A stretch of 23,112 nucleotides of DNA from Streptomyces sp. NRRL S-350 (GCF_000719705.1 NZ_JOHO01000081.1:1-23112); one strand, 5' to 3'. Numbered from the stretch's first letter, positions 1 to 8,615 are shown. Translations and numbers: made by a program. Notes: a model not told the origin generated them from the sequence alone.

Positions 1-39
1 TGCCTGTCTCGTGGGCTCGGAGATGTGTATAAGAGACAG
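1..39 (+). other. Sequencing adapter (Nextera transposase adapter, read 2), not genomic
   Basis: Bases 6-39 match the Nextera read-2 transposase adapter, ending in the 19-bp Tn5 mosaic end AGATGTGTATAAGAGACAG at 21-39. Bases 1-5 are probably also library-derived. Genomic sequence starts at about base 40. Open frames starting here read MCIRDS or MYKRQ, which are translations of the adapter and not real N-termini. Confidence 0.97.
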
Positions 40-72
40 CCCTTCCGCCGCCACGCACCACCACCCACCCCG

Positions 73-95
73 TTGTCAGTCCCACCGGGCACCAT
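73..95 (+). promoter_or_regulatory. Putative DNA-damage (RecA-NDp / PafBC-type) promoter of lhr
   Basis: TTGTCAGT lies at 73-80. The published actinobacterial RecA-independent damage promoter is roughly tTGTCRGTG, 8 nt, then TAnnnT. Here the -10 position falls exactly at 90-95 (CACCAT), keeping the key A (91) and T (95) but with C for the first T. The expected transcription start is at or next to the lhr ATG at 102, so the mRNA would be leaderless, and no Shine-Dalgarno is seen at a workable distance. The motif match is seen directly; regulation is inferred. Confidence 0.6.
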
Positions 96-101
96 GGGGG
101 C

Positions 102-3100
102 ATGGCGCCCGCACACCCGATCCCGCCCGCCGCCGGCCCCCCACCGGCCGACGACCCCCTGGCCGGCTTCGCCCCGGCCACCCGGGCCTGGTTCACCGGT
201 GCCTTCTCCACCCCCACCACCGCCCAGGCCGAGGCCTGGCGCGCCATCGGCCGGGGCACGGACGTCCTGGTGGTCGCGCCCACCGGCTCCGGCAAGACGC
301 TCGCCGCCTTCCTCTCCGCCCTCGACCGGCTCAGCAGCACGCCGCCGCCGGCCGAGCCCAAGCACCGCTGCCGGGTGCTCTACGTCTCGCCGCTCAAGGC
401 CCTCGCGGTCGACGTCGAACGGAATCTGCGCGCCCCGCTGACCGGCCTGCGCCAGGCCGCCGTCCGGCTCGGCCTGCCCGAACCGGAGGTCCAGGTCGCC
501 ATCCGCTCCGGTGACACCCCGGCCGCCGACCGCCGCCGCTTCGCGACCCACCCGCCGGACATCCTGATCACCACCCCCGAGTCGCTGTTCCTGCTGCTCA
601 CCTCCGCCTCCCGGGAGGCGCTGCGCGGCGTGGACACGGTGATCCTCGACGAGGTGCACGCGGTCGCCGGCACCAAGCGTGGCGCCCACCTCGCGCTCAC
701 CCTGGAGCGGCTGGACGAGCTGCTGGAGCGTCCGGCCCGCCGGATCGGCCTGTCCGCGACGGTGCGCCCGGTCGAGGAGGTGGCCCGCTTCCTCAGTCCG
801 CAGCGCGGCGCCGCGGTGGTCCAGCCGCCCGCCGCCAAGGACTTCGACCTCTCGGTGGTCGTCCCGGTCCCCGATCTGGACGACCTGCCCGCCGCCCCGG
901 CCACCGGCGGCGCCGCCGGCAGCGACGCGCAGCGCCAGGCCTCGATCTGGCCGCACGTCGAGGAGCGGATCGTCGACCTGGTCGAGGCGCACCGCTCGAC
1001 CATCGTGTTCGCCAACTCCCGCCGCCTGGCCGAGCGCCTGTGCAACCGGCTGAACGAGATCGCCCACGAGCGCGCCACCGGCACCGCCGTCCCCGTGGCG
1101 CACGCCCCGGCCGCGCTGATGGGCGGATCGGGCGCGGCCAAGGGCGCTCCCCCGGTCATCGCCCGGGCCCACCACGGGTCCGTCTCCAAGGAGCAGCGCT
1201 CGCTGGTCGAGGAGGAGCTGAAGGCCGGCCGGCTGCCCGCCGTGGTCGCCACCTCCAGTCTGGAGCTGGGCATCGACATGGGGGCCGTCGACCTGGTCGT
1301 CCAGGTCGAGTCCCCGCCGTCGGTCGCCTCCGGCCTGCAGCGGGTCGGCCGGGCGGGCCACCAGGTCGGCGCCGTCTCCACCGGTGTCTTCTTCCCCAAG
1401 TACCGGGGCGACCTCGTGCAGTCCGCCGTGGTCACCGAGCGGATGCGGACGGGCCGGATCGAGGCCCTGCGCATCCCTCGCAACCCGCTGGACGTGCTCG
1501 CCCAGCAGCTGGTCGCGATGACTGCCCTGGACGTCTGGCCGGTGGACGAACTGCTCACCGTGGTCCGCCGCGCCGCGCCCTTCGCCACCCTCCCGCAGTC
1601 CGCCTTCGACGCCGTGCTCGACATGCTGGCCGGCCGCTACCCCTCGGACGCCTTCGCCGAGCTGCGCCCCCGCGTCGTCTGGGACCGGGTGGCCGGCACG
1701 GTGACCGGCCGCCCCGGCGCCCAGCGCCTGGCCGTGACCTCCGGCGGCACCATCCCCGACCGCGGCCTGTTCGGCGTCTTCATCGCCGGCAGCGCCGCGT
1801 CCGATCCGAAGGCCGGCAAGCAGGGCGGCGGCCGGGTGGGGGAGCTCGACGAGGAGATGGTCTACGAGTCCCGCGTGGGCGACGTCTTCACCCTGGGCAC
1901 CACCTCCTGGCGGATCGAGGAGATCACCCACGACAAGGTGCTCGTCACCCCCGCCCCCGGCATCCCCGGCCGGCTCCCGTTCTGGAAGGGCGACACCCTC
2001 GGCCGTCCGCTCGAACTCGGCCGCGCGCTCGGCGCGTTCACCCGCGAGCTGGGCGCGCTGGGGCCCGAGGCCGCCACCGAGCGCCTCCAGCAGGCCGGGC
2101 TGGACGACTGGGCCGCCGCCAACCTGCTCGACTACCTCGCCGAGCAGCGCGCCGCCTGCGGCCACCTCCCGGACGACCGCACGATCGTGGTCGAGCGCTT
2201 CCGGGACGAGCTCGGCGACTGGCGGATCGTCATCCACTCCCCCTTCGGCGCCCAGGTCCACGCCCCCTGGGCGCTCGCCCTCGGCGCTCGGCTGCGCGAG
2301 AAGCACGGCCTGGACCCGCAGGTCATGCACGCCGACGATGGCATCGTGCTCCGCCTCCCGGACGCGGACCTGCTGGACTTCCCTGCGGAACAGGCCGGTC
2401 CGGCTCCGGACGAGGCCCCGGTCGGCGCCGACGCCGCCCTGTTCGACCCCGGCGAGATCGAGCAGCTGGTCACCGACCAGGTCGGCGGCTCCGCCCTGTT
2501 CGCCTCCCGCTTCCGCGAGTGCGCCGGCCGCGCCCTGCTGCTCCCCCGCCGCAACCCCGGCCGTCGCACCCCGCTCTGGCAGCAGCGCCAGCGCGCCGCC
2601 CAACTGCTCGAAGTCGCCTCCGAGTACGGCTCGTTCCCGATCGTCCTGGAGGCCGTCCGGGAGTGCCTGCAGGACGTCTTCGACGTCCCCGGCCTGGTCG
2701 AGCTGATGGCGGACCTGGAGTCCCGCGCCGTCCGCCTGGTCGAGGTGACCACCCCCGAGCCCTCGCCCTTCGCCCGCTCCCTGCTCTTCGGCTACGTCGC
2801 CCAGTTCCTCTACGAGGGGGACTCCCCGCTCGCCGAGCGCCGTGCCGCCGCCCTCTCGCTGGACTCCCGGCTGCTGTCCGAGCTCCTCGGCCAGGCCGAG
2901 CTGAGCGAGCTGCTCGATCCGCAGGTGCTGGTCGAGCTGGAGGCCGAGCTCCAGCGCCTCACCCCCGAGCGCCGGATCAAGGACGCCGAGGGCGTCGCGG
3001 ACGCCCTGCGCCTGCTCGGCCCGCTCAGCGAGGCCGAGTTGACCGCCCGCGGCGCCGAGCCGCTGTGGGCCCTGGAGTTGGAGGCCGCCCGCCGGGTGAT

Positions 3101-4811
3101 CCAGGTCCGGATCGCCGGCGAGCGGCGCTGGGCCGCGATCGAGGACGCCGGACGGCTGCGCGACGCACTCGGCACCCCGCTGCCCGTGGGCGTCCCCGAG
3201 GCCTTCACCGAGCCGGTCAAGGACCCGCTGGGAGATCTGATCGCCCGCCACGCCCGCACCCACGGCCCGTTCACGGCGGCCGAGGCCGCCGCCCGCTTCG
3301 GTCTGGGCACCGCCGTCGTCACCGGCACCCTGCACCGGCTGACGGCCGCCGGCCGCCTGGTCCAGGGCCAGTTCCGGCCCGCCGAGAACCACACCGCGCC
3401 GGAGTGGTGCGACGCCGAGGTGCTGCGCCGGCTGCGCCGCCGCTCGCTGGCGGCGCTGCGCCAGGAGGTCGAGCCGGTGCCGCCGCGGGCCCTGGCCGCG
3501 TTCCTCCCGCAGTGGCAGCACGTGGCCGGCCACCGGCTGCGCGGCCCGGACGGCCTGCTCCGGGTGGTCGAGCAGCTGCAGGGCACCGCCCTGCCCGCCT
3601 CCGCCCTGGAGAAGCTGGTCCTTCCGGCCCGGCTCGCCGACTACTCCCCGGCGCTGCTGGACGAGTTGACGGCGGCCGGCGAGATCGGCTGGTGCGGGGC
3701 CGGCGCGCTGGCCGGCAAGGACGGCTGGCTCAGCCTGCACCTCACCGAGAACGCCCACCTGCTGCGCCCGGAGCCCGTCCCGCCCGCGCTCACCCCGCTG
3801 CACAGCGCCCTGATGGCCGCGCTGGCCGGCGGCTACGGCCTGTTCTTCCGCCAGCTCGTCCAGCAGCTCCCGGAGGAGGCCCCGGAGCCCGAGGTCGTCG
3901 CGGCCCTGTGGGATCTGGTCTGGGCCGGCTACGTCACCAATGACACGCTCGCCCCGCTTCGTGCCCTGCTCGGCTCGGGCCGGACGGCGGGCGCCACCGC
4001 CCACCGCGCGCCGCGGGCCACCCCCCGTGGCCGGTACGGCGGCGCCGGTCGCCCGTTCGGCCGGGTCGGCGGCGCCCTGCGCGGCGGCCCGCCGACGGTG
4101 GCCGGGCGCTGGTCGCTGCTGCCGGCCTTCGCCGGTGACGCGACGGTCCGGGCGACCGCCCGGGCGCAGAGCCTGCTGGACCGCCACGGCCTGCTCACCC
4201 GGGGCGCGGTGGCGGCCGAACGGGTGCCGGGCGGCTTCGCCGGGGTCTACCGGGTGCTCGCCGCGATGGAGGAGCGCGGCCGGGCCCGCCGGGGCTACTT
4301 CGTCGAGGGCCTCGGCGGCGCCCAGTTCGCCATGGAGGGCGCGGCCGACCGGCTGCGGTCGGTGAACGGGCGCCTGGAGCGGTCCCGGGCCGTCGAGTGG
4401 CCTTCCGCCCCGGCCGCCGAGCCGCCGCAGGCGCTGGTGCTGGCCGCCGCCGATCCGGCGAACGCCTACGGCGCCGCCCTGCCCTGGCCGGAGCCGCCCG
4501 CCGGGCCGGGCGGCAAGGAGTCCACGGCCCACCGGCCCGGCCGCAAGGCGGGCGCCCTGGTGGTCCTGGTGGACGGCGAGCTGGCGCTGTACGTCGAGCG
4601 CGGCGGCAAGTCCCTGCTGGCGTGGCCGGAGGACGAGGGGGCCCGGGCGCTCGCGGCGGGCGCGCTGGCCGCCGCCGTCCGCGAGGGCGCGCTGGGCAGC
4701 GTCACGGTGGAGCGGGCCAACGGCGAGCCCGCCCTCGGCTCGGCGCTCGGCCGCGCCCTGGAGGAGGCCGGCTTCCACGCCACTCCGCGCGGGCTCCGCC
4801 TGCGTCCCTGA
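102..4811 (+). CDS. lhr: Lhr-family ATP-dependent superfamily 2 helicase
   Basis: A 1569-aa protein, the usual length of long Lhr helicases. Helicase motifs appear in order: Q-like TPTTAQ (about 37-42), Walker A APTGSGKT (59-66), DEVH (183-186), SAT (218-220), and ATSSLELGIDMG followed by QRVGRAGH (from about 413). The rest is the large Lhr C-terminal part (winged-helix, beta-barrel and Lhr-specific domains). A Gly/Arg-rich linker sits near residues 1304-1335. Lhr proteins are 3'-5' single-stranded-DNA translocases that unwind RNA:DNA hybrids and are tied to DNA repair; the mycobacterial protein is induced by mitomycin C. ATG at 102 is chosen because the damage-type promoter upstream predicts transcription starting there. 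The gene is complete and convergent with the minus-strand block that follows. Confidence 0.95.
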   Translation: MAPAHPIPPAAGPPPADDPLAGFAPATRAWFTGAFSTPTTAQAEAWRAIGRGTDVLVVAPTGSGKTLAAFLSALDRLSSTPPPAEPKHRCRVLYVSPLKALAVDVERNLRAPLTGLRQAAVRLGLPEPEVQVAIRSGDTPAADRRRFATHPPDILITTPESLFLLLTSASREALRGVDTVILDEVHAVAGTKRGAHLALTLERLDELLERPARRIGLSATVRPVEEVARFLSPQRGAAVVQPPAAKDFDLSVVVPVPDLDDLPAAPATGGAAGSDAQRQASIWPHVEERIVDLVEAHRSTIVFANSRRLAERLCNRLNEIAHERATGTAVPVAHAPAALMGGSGAAKGAPPVIARAHHGSVSKEQRSLVEEELKAGRLPAVVATSSLELGIDMGAVDLVVQVESPPSVASGLQRVGRAGHQVGAVSTGVFFPKYRGDLVQSAVVTERMRTGRIEALRIPRNPLDVLAQQLVAMTALDVWPVDELLTVVRRAAPFATLPQSAFDAVLDMLAGRYPSDAFAELRPRVVWDRVAGTVTGRPGAQRLAVTSGGTIPDRGLFGVFIAGSAASDPKAGKQGGGRVGELDEEMVYESRVGDVFTLGTTSWRIEEITHDKVLVTPAPGIPGRLPFWKGDTLGRPLELGRALGAFTRELGALGPEAATERLQQAGLDDWAAANLLDYLAEQRAACGHLPDDRTIVVERFRDELGDWRIVIHSPFGAQVHAPWALALGARLREKHGLDPQVMHADDGIVLRLPDADLLDFPAEQAGPAPDEAPVGADAALFDPGEIEQLVTDQVGGSALFASRFRECAGRALLLPRRNPGRRTPLWQQRQRAAQLLEVASEYGSFPIVLEAVRECLQDVFDVPGLVELMADLESRAVRLVEVTTPEPSPFARSLLFGYVAQFLYEGDSPLAERRAAALSLDSRLLSELLGQAELSELLDPQVLVELEAELQRLTPERRIKDAEGVADALRLLGPLSEAELTARGAEPLWALELEAARRVIQVRIAGERRWAAIEDAGRLRDALGTPLPVGVPEAFTEPVKDPLGDLIARHARTHGPFTAAEAAARFGLGTAVVTGTLHRLTAAGRLVQGQFRPAENHTAPEWCDAEVLRRLRRRSLAALRQEVEPVPPRALAAFLPQWQHVAGHRLRGPDGLLRVVEQLQGTALPASALEKLVLPARLADYSPALLDELTAAGEIGWCGAGALAGKDGWLSLHLTENAHLLRPEPVPPALTPLHSALMAALAGGYGLFFRQLVQQLPEEAPEPEVVAALWDLVWAGYVTNDTLAPLRALLGSGRTAGATAHRAPRATPRGRYGGAGRPFGRVGGALRGGPPTVAGRWSLLPAFAGDATVRATARAQSLLDRHGLLTRGAVAAERVPGGFAGVYRVLAAMEERGRARRGYFVEGLGGAQFAMEGAADRLRSVNGRLERSRAVEWPSAPAAEPPQALVLAAADPANAYGAALPWPEPPAGPGGKESTAHRPGRKAGALVVLVDGELALYVERGGKSLLAWPEDEGARALAAGALAAAVREGALGSVTVERANGEPALGSALGRALEEAGFHATPRGLRLRP

Positions 4812-4830
4812 ACCGGTGCGCGGGAACGCC

Positions 4831-4863
4831 GGAGGCCGCGGGGTCCTGGACCCCGCGGCCTCC
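4831..4863. terminator. Bidirectional hairpin terminator between lhr and the minus-strand block
   Basis: A perfect inverted repeat with 16-nt arms, GGAGGCCGCGGGGTCC (4831-4846) and its complement (4848-4863), starts 19 nt after the lhr stop and ends 12 nt before the stop of the converging gene. It has no T-run, which is common for Streptomyces hairpins. Confidence 0.75.
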
Positions 4864-4875
4864 TGCCACGTCGAA

Positions 4876-5175
4876 TCACCCGATCGGTGGCGGCTGTGCC
4901 TCCACCGGTCGTGCCGTCTCCTCGCGCCGGCGCCGGTCCGGTCCGGTCGCGTTCCGGTCGGCGTGGACCGGGATGAGACCGAGCCCCCAGCCTCCGGCCG
5001 CGAGCAGTCCCAGCACCGCACCGTCGGCGAGTTGCCCGCGGACGGCCAGGAGCCACCAGGCGAGCCCGGCCGCCACCGCGGCCAGGATCCACCGCACCGG
5101 ACGTCGTTTCCGGAGCAACAGTCGCGCCCGCGCCCGTATTCGGGCCGACGGGCGCCTCCGCACGTCTCTCCGCAC
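4876..5175 (-). CDS. Small two-helix membrane protein, function unknown
   Basis: A 99-aa protein starting at GTG 5175, with a good ribosome binding site (GGGAGGG, about 6 nt upstream). The N-terminus (residues 1-27) is extremely Arg-rich. Two hydrophobic stretches follow (about 28-45 and 51-68), separated by a short GQLADG turn. The C-terminus is charged (HADRN, then RRRREE) and ends in a Pro tail. By the positive-inside rule both ends should face the cytoplasm. It lies 55 nt downstream of clgR on the same strand, with a hairpin in the gap, so it may be partly co-transcribed with clgR. I recognise no named family; similar small membrane proteins next to clgR occur in Streptomyces, as far as I recall. 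Confidence 0.7.
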   Translation of the reverse strand: MRRDVRRRPSARIRARARLLLRKRRPVRWILAAVAAGLAWWLLAVRGQLADGAVLGLLAAGGWGLGLIPVHADRNATGPDRRRREETARPVEAQPPPIG

Positions 5176-5196
5176 GACCGCCCTCCCTTCGCTCGC

Positions 5197-5216
5197 CCCG
5201 GGCAGGGGCGCCCGGG
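5197..5216 (-). terminator. Stem-loop between clgR and the small membrane protein
   Basis: CCCGGGC (5197-5203) and GCCCGGG (5210-5216) form a 7-bp GC-only stem with a 6-nt loop. It sits just after the clgR stop and just before the ribosome binding site of the next gene, so it could be a terminator, an attenuator or an mRNA-stabilising hairpin. Confidence 0.4.
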
Positions 5217-5230
5217 AGTCGAGGCCGGGT

Positions 5231-5599
5231 TCAGGCGGCGACCACGTCCATCGCGGCGGTCTTGGGCGACATGTTCGCCCGGTCGGTGCCGGGGGCGGGC
5301 AGCGGAACCGGTTCGAGTACCGGCCTCAGCAGATCACCCTCGGAGAGGGTGGCCATCGCCGCAAGTTCGGCGAGCGACAGTTCGTCGCTGACCTCGCGCA
5401 TGACCTCGGACATCCGGACGTCGAGTGCGTCGCAGATGGCGGAGAGCAGCTCCGAGGAGGCCTCCTTCTGTCCCCGCTCCACCTCGGAGAGGTAACCGAG
5501 CGAAACCCTGGCGGCTGCCGACACCTCGCGGAGTGTGCGGCCCTGGCGCTGGCGCTGCCGACGCAGTACATCGCCCAGTAGGCGACGGAGCAGGATCAT
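5231..5599 (-). CDS. clgR: ClgR-like XRE-family activator of clp/lon protease genes
   Basis: A 122-aa protein. ATG at 5599 is preceded by GAGGAGGGAGG, an excellent ribosome binding site; longer in-frame extensions have low-complexity sequence and are rejected. Residues about 8-65 form an XRE/Cro helix-turn-helix ([20 protein letters not shown], then VERGQ). The C-terminus ends VVAA. In Streptomyces, ClgR activates clpP, clpC and lon, and is itself degraded in a Clp-dependent way through its terminal alanines; the same ending is present here. Position after pgsA and cinA supports the call, since actinobacteria such as Mycobacterium also group pgsA and clgR. I did not find a convincing ClgR box (GTTCGC, 5 nt, GCG) upstream. 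Confidence 0.88.
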   Translation of the reverse strand: MILLRRLLGDVLRRQRQRQGRTLREVSAAARVSLGYLSEVERGQKEASSELLSAICDALDVRMSEVMREVSDELSLAELAAMATLSEGDLLRPVLEPVPLPAPGTDRANMSPKTAAMDVVAA

Positions 5600-5918
5600 C
5601 GGTGCCTCCCTCCTCGGACTGCGGATCGAGATGTCACGCCCCCACCGTACCGCCTTGCCCGCTTCGCGTGCGGGGACCCTGGTCGTGTTCACTCTGGGCT
5701 GCAAGGCTGTCCCCCTCCTCGTTCCGGTGTCGCTCCCGGGTTCTCGGGCCCCTCGTGGTACCCGACGCGGGACACCCGGCCCCACCGTCACGCAACTCGT
5801 TCGCCACCTGGTTTCTGCCCAACCAGGCTGTCGGATGTAACACGATCCTCCAGCCGGGCCGTGCCCGGCACCAGATCGGCAGGTCTCGGTTCGGTGGAGA
5901 TCCGCCGGAACGGGCCCG
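5600..5918 (-). other. clgR upstream region (319 nt, non-coding)
   Basis: No convincing gene. On the minus strand a -10-like TACGGT occurs at 5649-5644, about 45 nt before the clgR ATG, with no clear -35. The cinA-proximal half holds two hairpins: 5853-5869 (listed separately) and 5807-5827 (CCTGGTT/AACCAGG, 7-nt loop). A 69-codon open frame at 5634-5843 has no family look and no ribosome binding site that I trust. Confidence 0.55.
5853..5869 (-). terminator. Probable terminator of the rimO-pgsA-cinA operon
   Basis: GCCGGGC (5853-5859) and GCCCGGC (5863-5869) form a 7-bp stem with a 3-nt loop, 50 nt past the cinA stop. A second perfect 7-bp hairpin follows at 5807-5827. There is no U-tract. 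Confidence 0.5.
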
Positions 5919-6401
5919 TCAGCGTGCGAGCCGGCCGGCGAGCAGTTCCAGGGCGGCGGTCACCGCTCCGTGACGGATTGTGGCACGGTCTCCCGACAGC
6001 AGGGGCGAACTGACCAGAGTTCCCCCCGGACCGGCGACCGCGAGGTGTACGGTGCCCACCGGCTGCCCGTCCTGCGGCTCCGGACCGGCCACCCCGGTCG
6101 TCGCGAGCCCGTACGTGGCCCCCAGCAGCCCGCGCACGCCCTCGGCCATCTGCCGGGCCACGACGGGGTGGACCGGCCCGTGCACGGCCAGCAGGCCCTC
6201 GTCCACGCCGAGCACCGAGGCCTTCAGTTCGGTCGCGTACGCGGTGACGGAGCCCCGGAAGGTCGCGGACGCCCCGGGGACGTCCACCAGCGCGGCGGCC
6301 AGCAGCCCCCCGGTCAGCGACTCGGCGACGGCCAGCGTGCCGCCCTCGGCCCGCAGGGCGGCGTGCGCCCGCTCGGCCAGCCGGTAGTCGTGCTCCGCCA
6401 C
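5919..6401 (-). CDS. pncC: CinA C-terminal-domain protein, nicotinamide-nucleotide amidase (PncC type)
   Basis: A 160-aa single-domain CinA C-terminal (PncC) protein without the N-terminal MoaB-like COG1058 domain of full-length CinA. GTG at 6401 has GGGGGAG 6 nt upstream. Family motifs are [20 protein letters not shown] (26-45, with the likely catalytic Ser28), [10 protein letters not shown] (Tyr55 and Lys60, candidate catalytic partners) and [19 protein letters not shown]. The enzyme deamidates nicotinamide mononucleotide to nicotinate mononucleotide in the pyridine-nucleotide cycle. It is last in the rimO-pgsA-cinA operon, 18 nt after pgsA. Streptomyces annotation often calls such genes cinA; no competence role is implied. 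Confidence 0.9.
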   Translation of the reverse strand: MAEHDYRLAERAHAALRAEGGTLAVAESLTGGLLAAALVDVPGASATFRGSVTAYATELKASVLGVDEGLLAVHGPVHPVVARQMAEGVRGLLGATYGLATTGVAGPEPQDGQPVGTVHLAVAGPGGTLVSSPLLSGDRATIRHGAVTAALELLAGRLAR

Positions 6402-6419
6402 GCTCGTCTCCCCCGTGGT

Positions 6420-7058
6420 TCAGCGGTCCGCGCGGTCGGCGGCCCGTCCCTCGCGGCGCAGTCGCAGCGCCTGTCCGACGTAGTCCAGCGCGGTGCCGAC
6501 GGTCAGCAGCACCGCGAGGCCCATCAGCACGGCCCGTCCGGTGGCCAGCCAGCCGGTCAGGGCCAGGACGTACATGCCGACCGCGGTGCCCTGGGTCAGC
6601 GTCTTGAGCTTGCCGCCGCGGCTGGCCGGGATGACGCCGTAGCGGATCACCCAGAACCGCATCAGGGTGATGCCCAGTTCGCGGGCCAGGATCACCACGG
6701 TGACCCACCAGGGCAGGTCGCCGAGCAGTGAGAGGCCGATCAGTGCCGAGCCCATGATCGCCTTGTCCGCGATCGGGTCGGCGATCTTCCCGAAGTCGGT
6801 GACCAGGCCCTTGCGGCGGGCCAGTTCGCCGTCGAACAGGTCGGTGATCATCGCGATGGCGAAGGAGGCCCAGGCGACCGAGCGCCACTTGGGGTCGTGC
6901 CCGCCGCCGGCGAACAGCAGCGACACGAAGACCGGCACCAGCAGCACCCGGACCATCGTGAGCACGTTGGCGATGTTCCAGACCCGCGGGGTCGGCGGCA
7001 CCGCGGCCGCCGGTCTGCCCGGGTGGGCCGCGGCCGGGGCGCCGGGCCCCTGGGTCAT
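6420..7058 (-). CDS. pgsA: CDP-diacylglycerol-glycerol-3-phosphate 3-phosphatidyltransferase family protein
   Basis: A 212-aa integral membrane enzyme of the CDP-alcohol phosphatidyltransferase family. The signature D-x2-D-G-x2-A-R-x8-G-x3-D-x3-D is complete: D73, D76, G77, A80, R81, G90, D94, D98. Several hydrophobic helices follow (about 30-50, 62-72, 99-120, 125-140, 155-190). The first 25 residues are a Pro/Ala-rich cytoplasmic tail. PgsA makes phosphatidylglycerol phosphate, the precursor of phosphatidylglycerol and cardiolipin. The ATG overlaps the rimO stop as ATGA (7058-7055), which implies translational coupling. Actinobacteria carry several paralogues of this family, so phosphatidylinositol-phosphate synthase is the main alternative, but position next to cinA and clgR favours PgsA. 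Confidence 0.9.
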   Translation of the reverse strand: MTQGPGAPAAAHPGRPAAAVPPTPRVWNIANVLTMVRVLLVPVFVSLLFAGGGHDPKWRSVAWASFAIAMITDLFDGELARRKGLVTDFGKIADPIADKAIMGSALIGLSLLGDLPWWVTVVILARELGITLMRFWVIRYGVIPASRGGKLKTLTQGTAVGMYVLALTGWLATGRAVLMGLAVLLTVGTALDYVGQALRLRREGRAADRADR

Positions 7059-8545
7059 TCCCCGGCTCCCGGGGCCTTGCGGACCCGCACCTGCTCCAGC
7101 GCCTCGGCGACCAGGTCGACGCCCTCGCTGGCCACCACCTTGGCCCGCCAGAACTGCCCGACCTGGGGGGCGTCGACGCCTTCGAGGGTGGTCAGGCCGT
7201 CGGTCTCCGGGGCCTGGTGGTCGGCCCGGCCCTCGACCACGCCGTCCTCGATCGACTCGATCATGACCACGACCTCGGTGCCGATCCGCTGCTCGGCCCG
7301 CTGGGCGCTCATCTCCTCGGCCAGCCGGCTCAGCCGGTCGACGCGGTCGGCGATCACGTCCTCGGGCAGCTTGCCGTCGTAGGTGGCGGCCTCGGTGCCC
7401 TCTTCGTCGGAGTAGCCGAAGACGCCGATCGCGTCGAGCCCGGCGTGCGTGACGAAGCGTTCCAGCTCGGCGAAGTCCTCCTCGGTCTCACCGGGGAAGC
7501 CGACGATGAAGTTGGACCGGGCGCCGGCCTGCGGGGCCTTGTCGCGGATGGTCTTCAGCAGCTCCAGGAACTGGTCGGTGGAGCCGAAGCGGCGCATCCG
7601 GCGCAGCACGGCGGGCGCCGAGTGCTGGAAGGACAGGTCGAAGTAGGGCGCGACGTCGGGGGTGCCGGTCATCGCGTCGATCAGGCCCGGGCGCATCTCG
7701 GCCGGCTGCAGGTAGGAGACCCGGACCCGCTCGACGCCGTCGATCGCGGCGATCTCGCCGAGCAGCGTCTCCAGCAGCCGGATGTCGCCCAGGTCCTTGC
7801 CGTACGAGGTGTTGTTCTCGCTGACCAGGACGATCTCGCGGACGCCCTGCGCGGCCAGCCACTGGGCCTCGTGCAGCACGTCGGAGGGGCGGCGGGAGAT
7901 GAAGGAGCCGCGGAAGGCGGGGATGGCGCAGAAGGAGCAGCGCCGGTCGCAGCCGGAGGCGAGCTTGACGGAGGCGACCGGGTTGTCGTCCAGCCGCTTG
8001 CGCAGGGTGCGCGGGCCGGAGGCGGGGGCGATGCCTTCGGGCAGGTCGGCGATCGGCTCGGCGGCGGCCTCGGCGCCGTGGCCGGGCAGGGCGACGGCCT
8101 CGGCGGCGGACTGCCGCTCGGCGGGGCTGATCGGCAGCAGCTTGCGGCGGTCGCGGGGGATGTGCGGCGCGTGGTGGCCGCCGGAGAGGATGGTCTGCAG
8201 GCGGTCGGAGATGTCGGCGTAGTCGTCGAACCCGAGCACTCCGTCGGCTTCGGGGAGCGCGTCGGCGAGTTCCTTGCCGTACCGCTCGGCCATGCAGCCG
8301 ACCGCGACGACGGCCTGGGTGCGGCTGTGGCCCTTGAGGTCGTTGGCCTCCAGCAGGGCGTCCACGGAGTCCTTCTTGGCGGCTTCGACGAAGCCGCAGG
8401 TGTTGACGACGGCGACGTCCGCCTCGGCGGCGTCGTCGACGAGCAACCAGCCGTCGGCTTCCAGTCGCCCGGCGAGTTCCTCGGAGTCCACCTCGTTGCG
8501 GGCGCATCCGAGCGTGACAAGGGCGACAGTACGGCGTTCAGGCAT
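7055..8545 (-). CDS. rimO: Ribosomal protein S12 methylthiotransferase RimO
   Basis: A 496-aa radical-SAM enzyme that methylthiolates the conserved aspartate of ribosomal protein S12. The N-terminal UPF0004 domain has the three cluster cysteines C14 ([12 protein letters not shown]), C50 (NTCGF) and C84 (VGCMAERY). The radical-SAM CxxxCxxC is C199, C203, C206. A C-terminal TRAM domain spans about 425-485. [28 protein letters not shown] and [16 protein letters not shown] separate RimO from MiaB. A linker of about 50 residues (140-190, Ala/Pro-rich) between the first two domains is longer than in E. coli, as is usual in actinomycetes. First gene of the operon with pgsA and cinA. The ATG at 8545 lacks a good Shine-Dalgarno but has a -10-like hexamer 7 nt upstream. 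Confidence 0.95.
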   Translation of the reverse strand: MPERRTVALVTLGCARNEVDSEELAGRLEADGWLLVDDAAEADVAVVNTCGFVEAAKKDSVDALLEANDLKGHSRTQAVVAVGCMAERYGKELADALPEADGVLGFDDYADISDRLQTILSGGHHAPHIPRDRRKLLPISPAERQSAAEAVALPGHGAEAAAEPIADLPEGIAPASGPRTLRKRLDDNPVASVKLASGCDRRCSFCAIPAFRGSFISRRPSDVLHEAQWLAAQGVREIVLVSENNTSYGKDLGDIRLLETLLGEIAAIDGVERVRVSYLQPAEMRPGLIDAMTGTPDVAPYFDLSFQHSAPAVLRRMRRFGSTDQFLELLKTIRDKAPQAGARSNFIVGFPGETEEDFAELERFVTHAGLDAIGVFGYSDEEGTEAATYDGKLPEDVIADRVDRLSRLAEEMSAQRAEQRIGTEVVVMIESIEDGVVEGRADHQAPETDGLTTLEGVDAPQVGQFWRAKVVASEGVDLVAEALEQVRVRKAPGAGE

Positions 8546-8552
8546 AGGCCCA

Positions 8553-8558
8553 AGATTA
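8553..8558 (-). promoter_or_regulatory. -10-like hexamer suggesting leaderless rimO
   Basis: TAATCT (minus strand, 8558-8553) fits TAnnnT and is followed by 7 nt and then the rimO ATG, which places the likely transcription start at the start codon. No matching -35 was found. Confidence 0.4.
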
Positions 8559-8603
8559 ACGCGCGGCTTCCGGTGCCGTTCGCCCCGGATGCCGCGCGCC
8601 TCG

Positions 8604-8615
8604 GATCAGCTGATC
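8604..8615. repeat. 12-bp perfect palindrome upstream of rimO
   Basis: GATCAGCTGATC, a perfect dyad centred about 64 nt upstream of the rimO start codon and 32 nt after the stop of the preceding gene. It may be an operator; no regulator is proposed. Confidence 0.35.

Noticed and set aside
11..514. 167- and 138-codon plus-strand frames starting in the first 25 bases
   Set aside because: They begin in adapter sequence and run out of frame through lhr; composition is Arg/Pro-rich shadow sequence.
1040..3943. 967-codon plus-strand frame inside lhr
   Set aside because: A +1-frame shadow of Arg/Pro/Gly-rich composition; lhr keeps all helicase motifs in its own frame.
5801..5816. GTTCGC motif upstream of clgR as a ClgR box
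   Set aside because: GTTCGC is present but the expected GCG five bases later reads GGT, so the box is not supported.
5634..5843. 69-codon minus-strand frame between cinA and clgR
   Set aside because: No ribosome binding site I trust, no hydrophobic or domain pattern, and it overlaps hairpins and the clgR promoter area.
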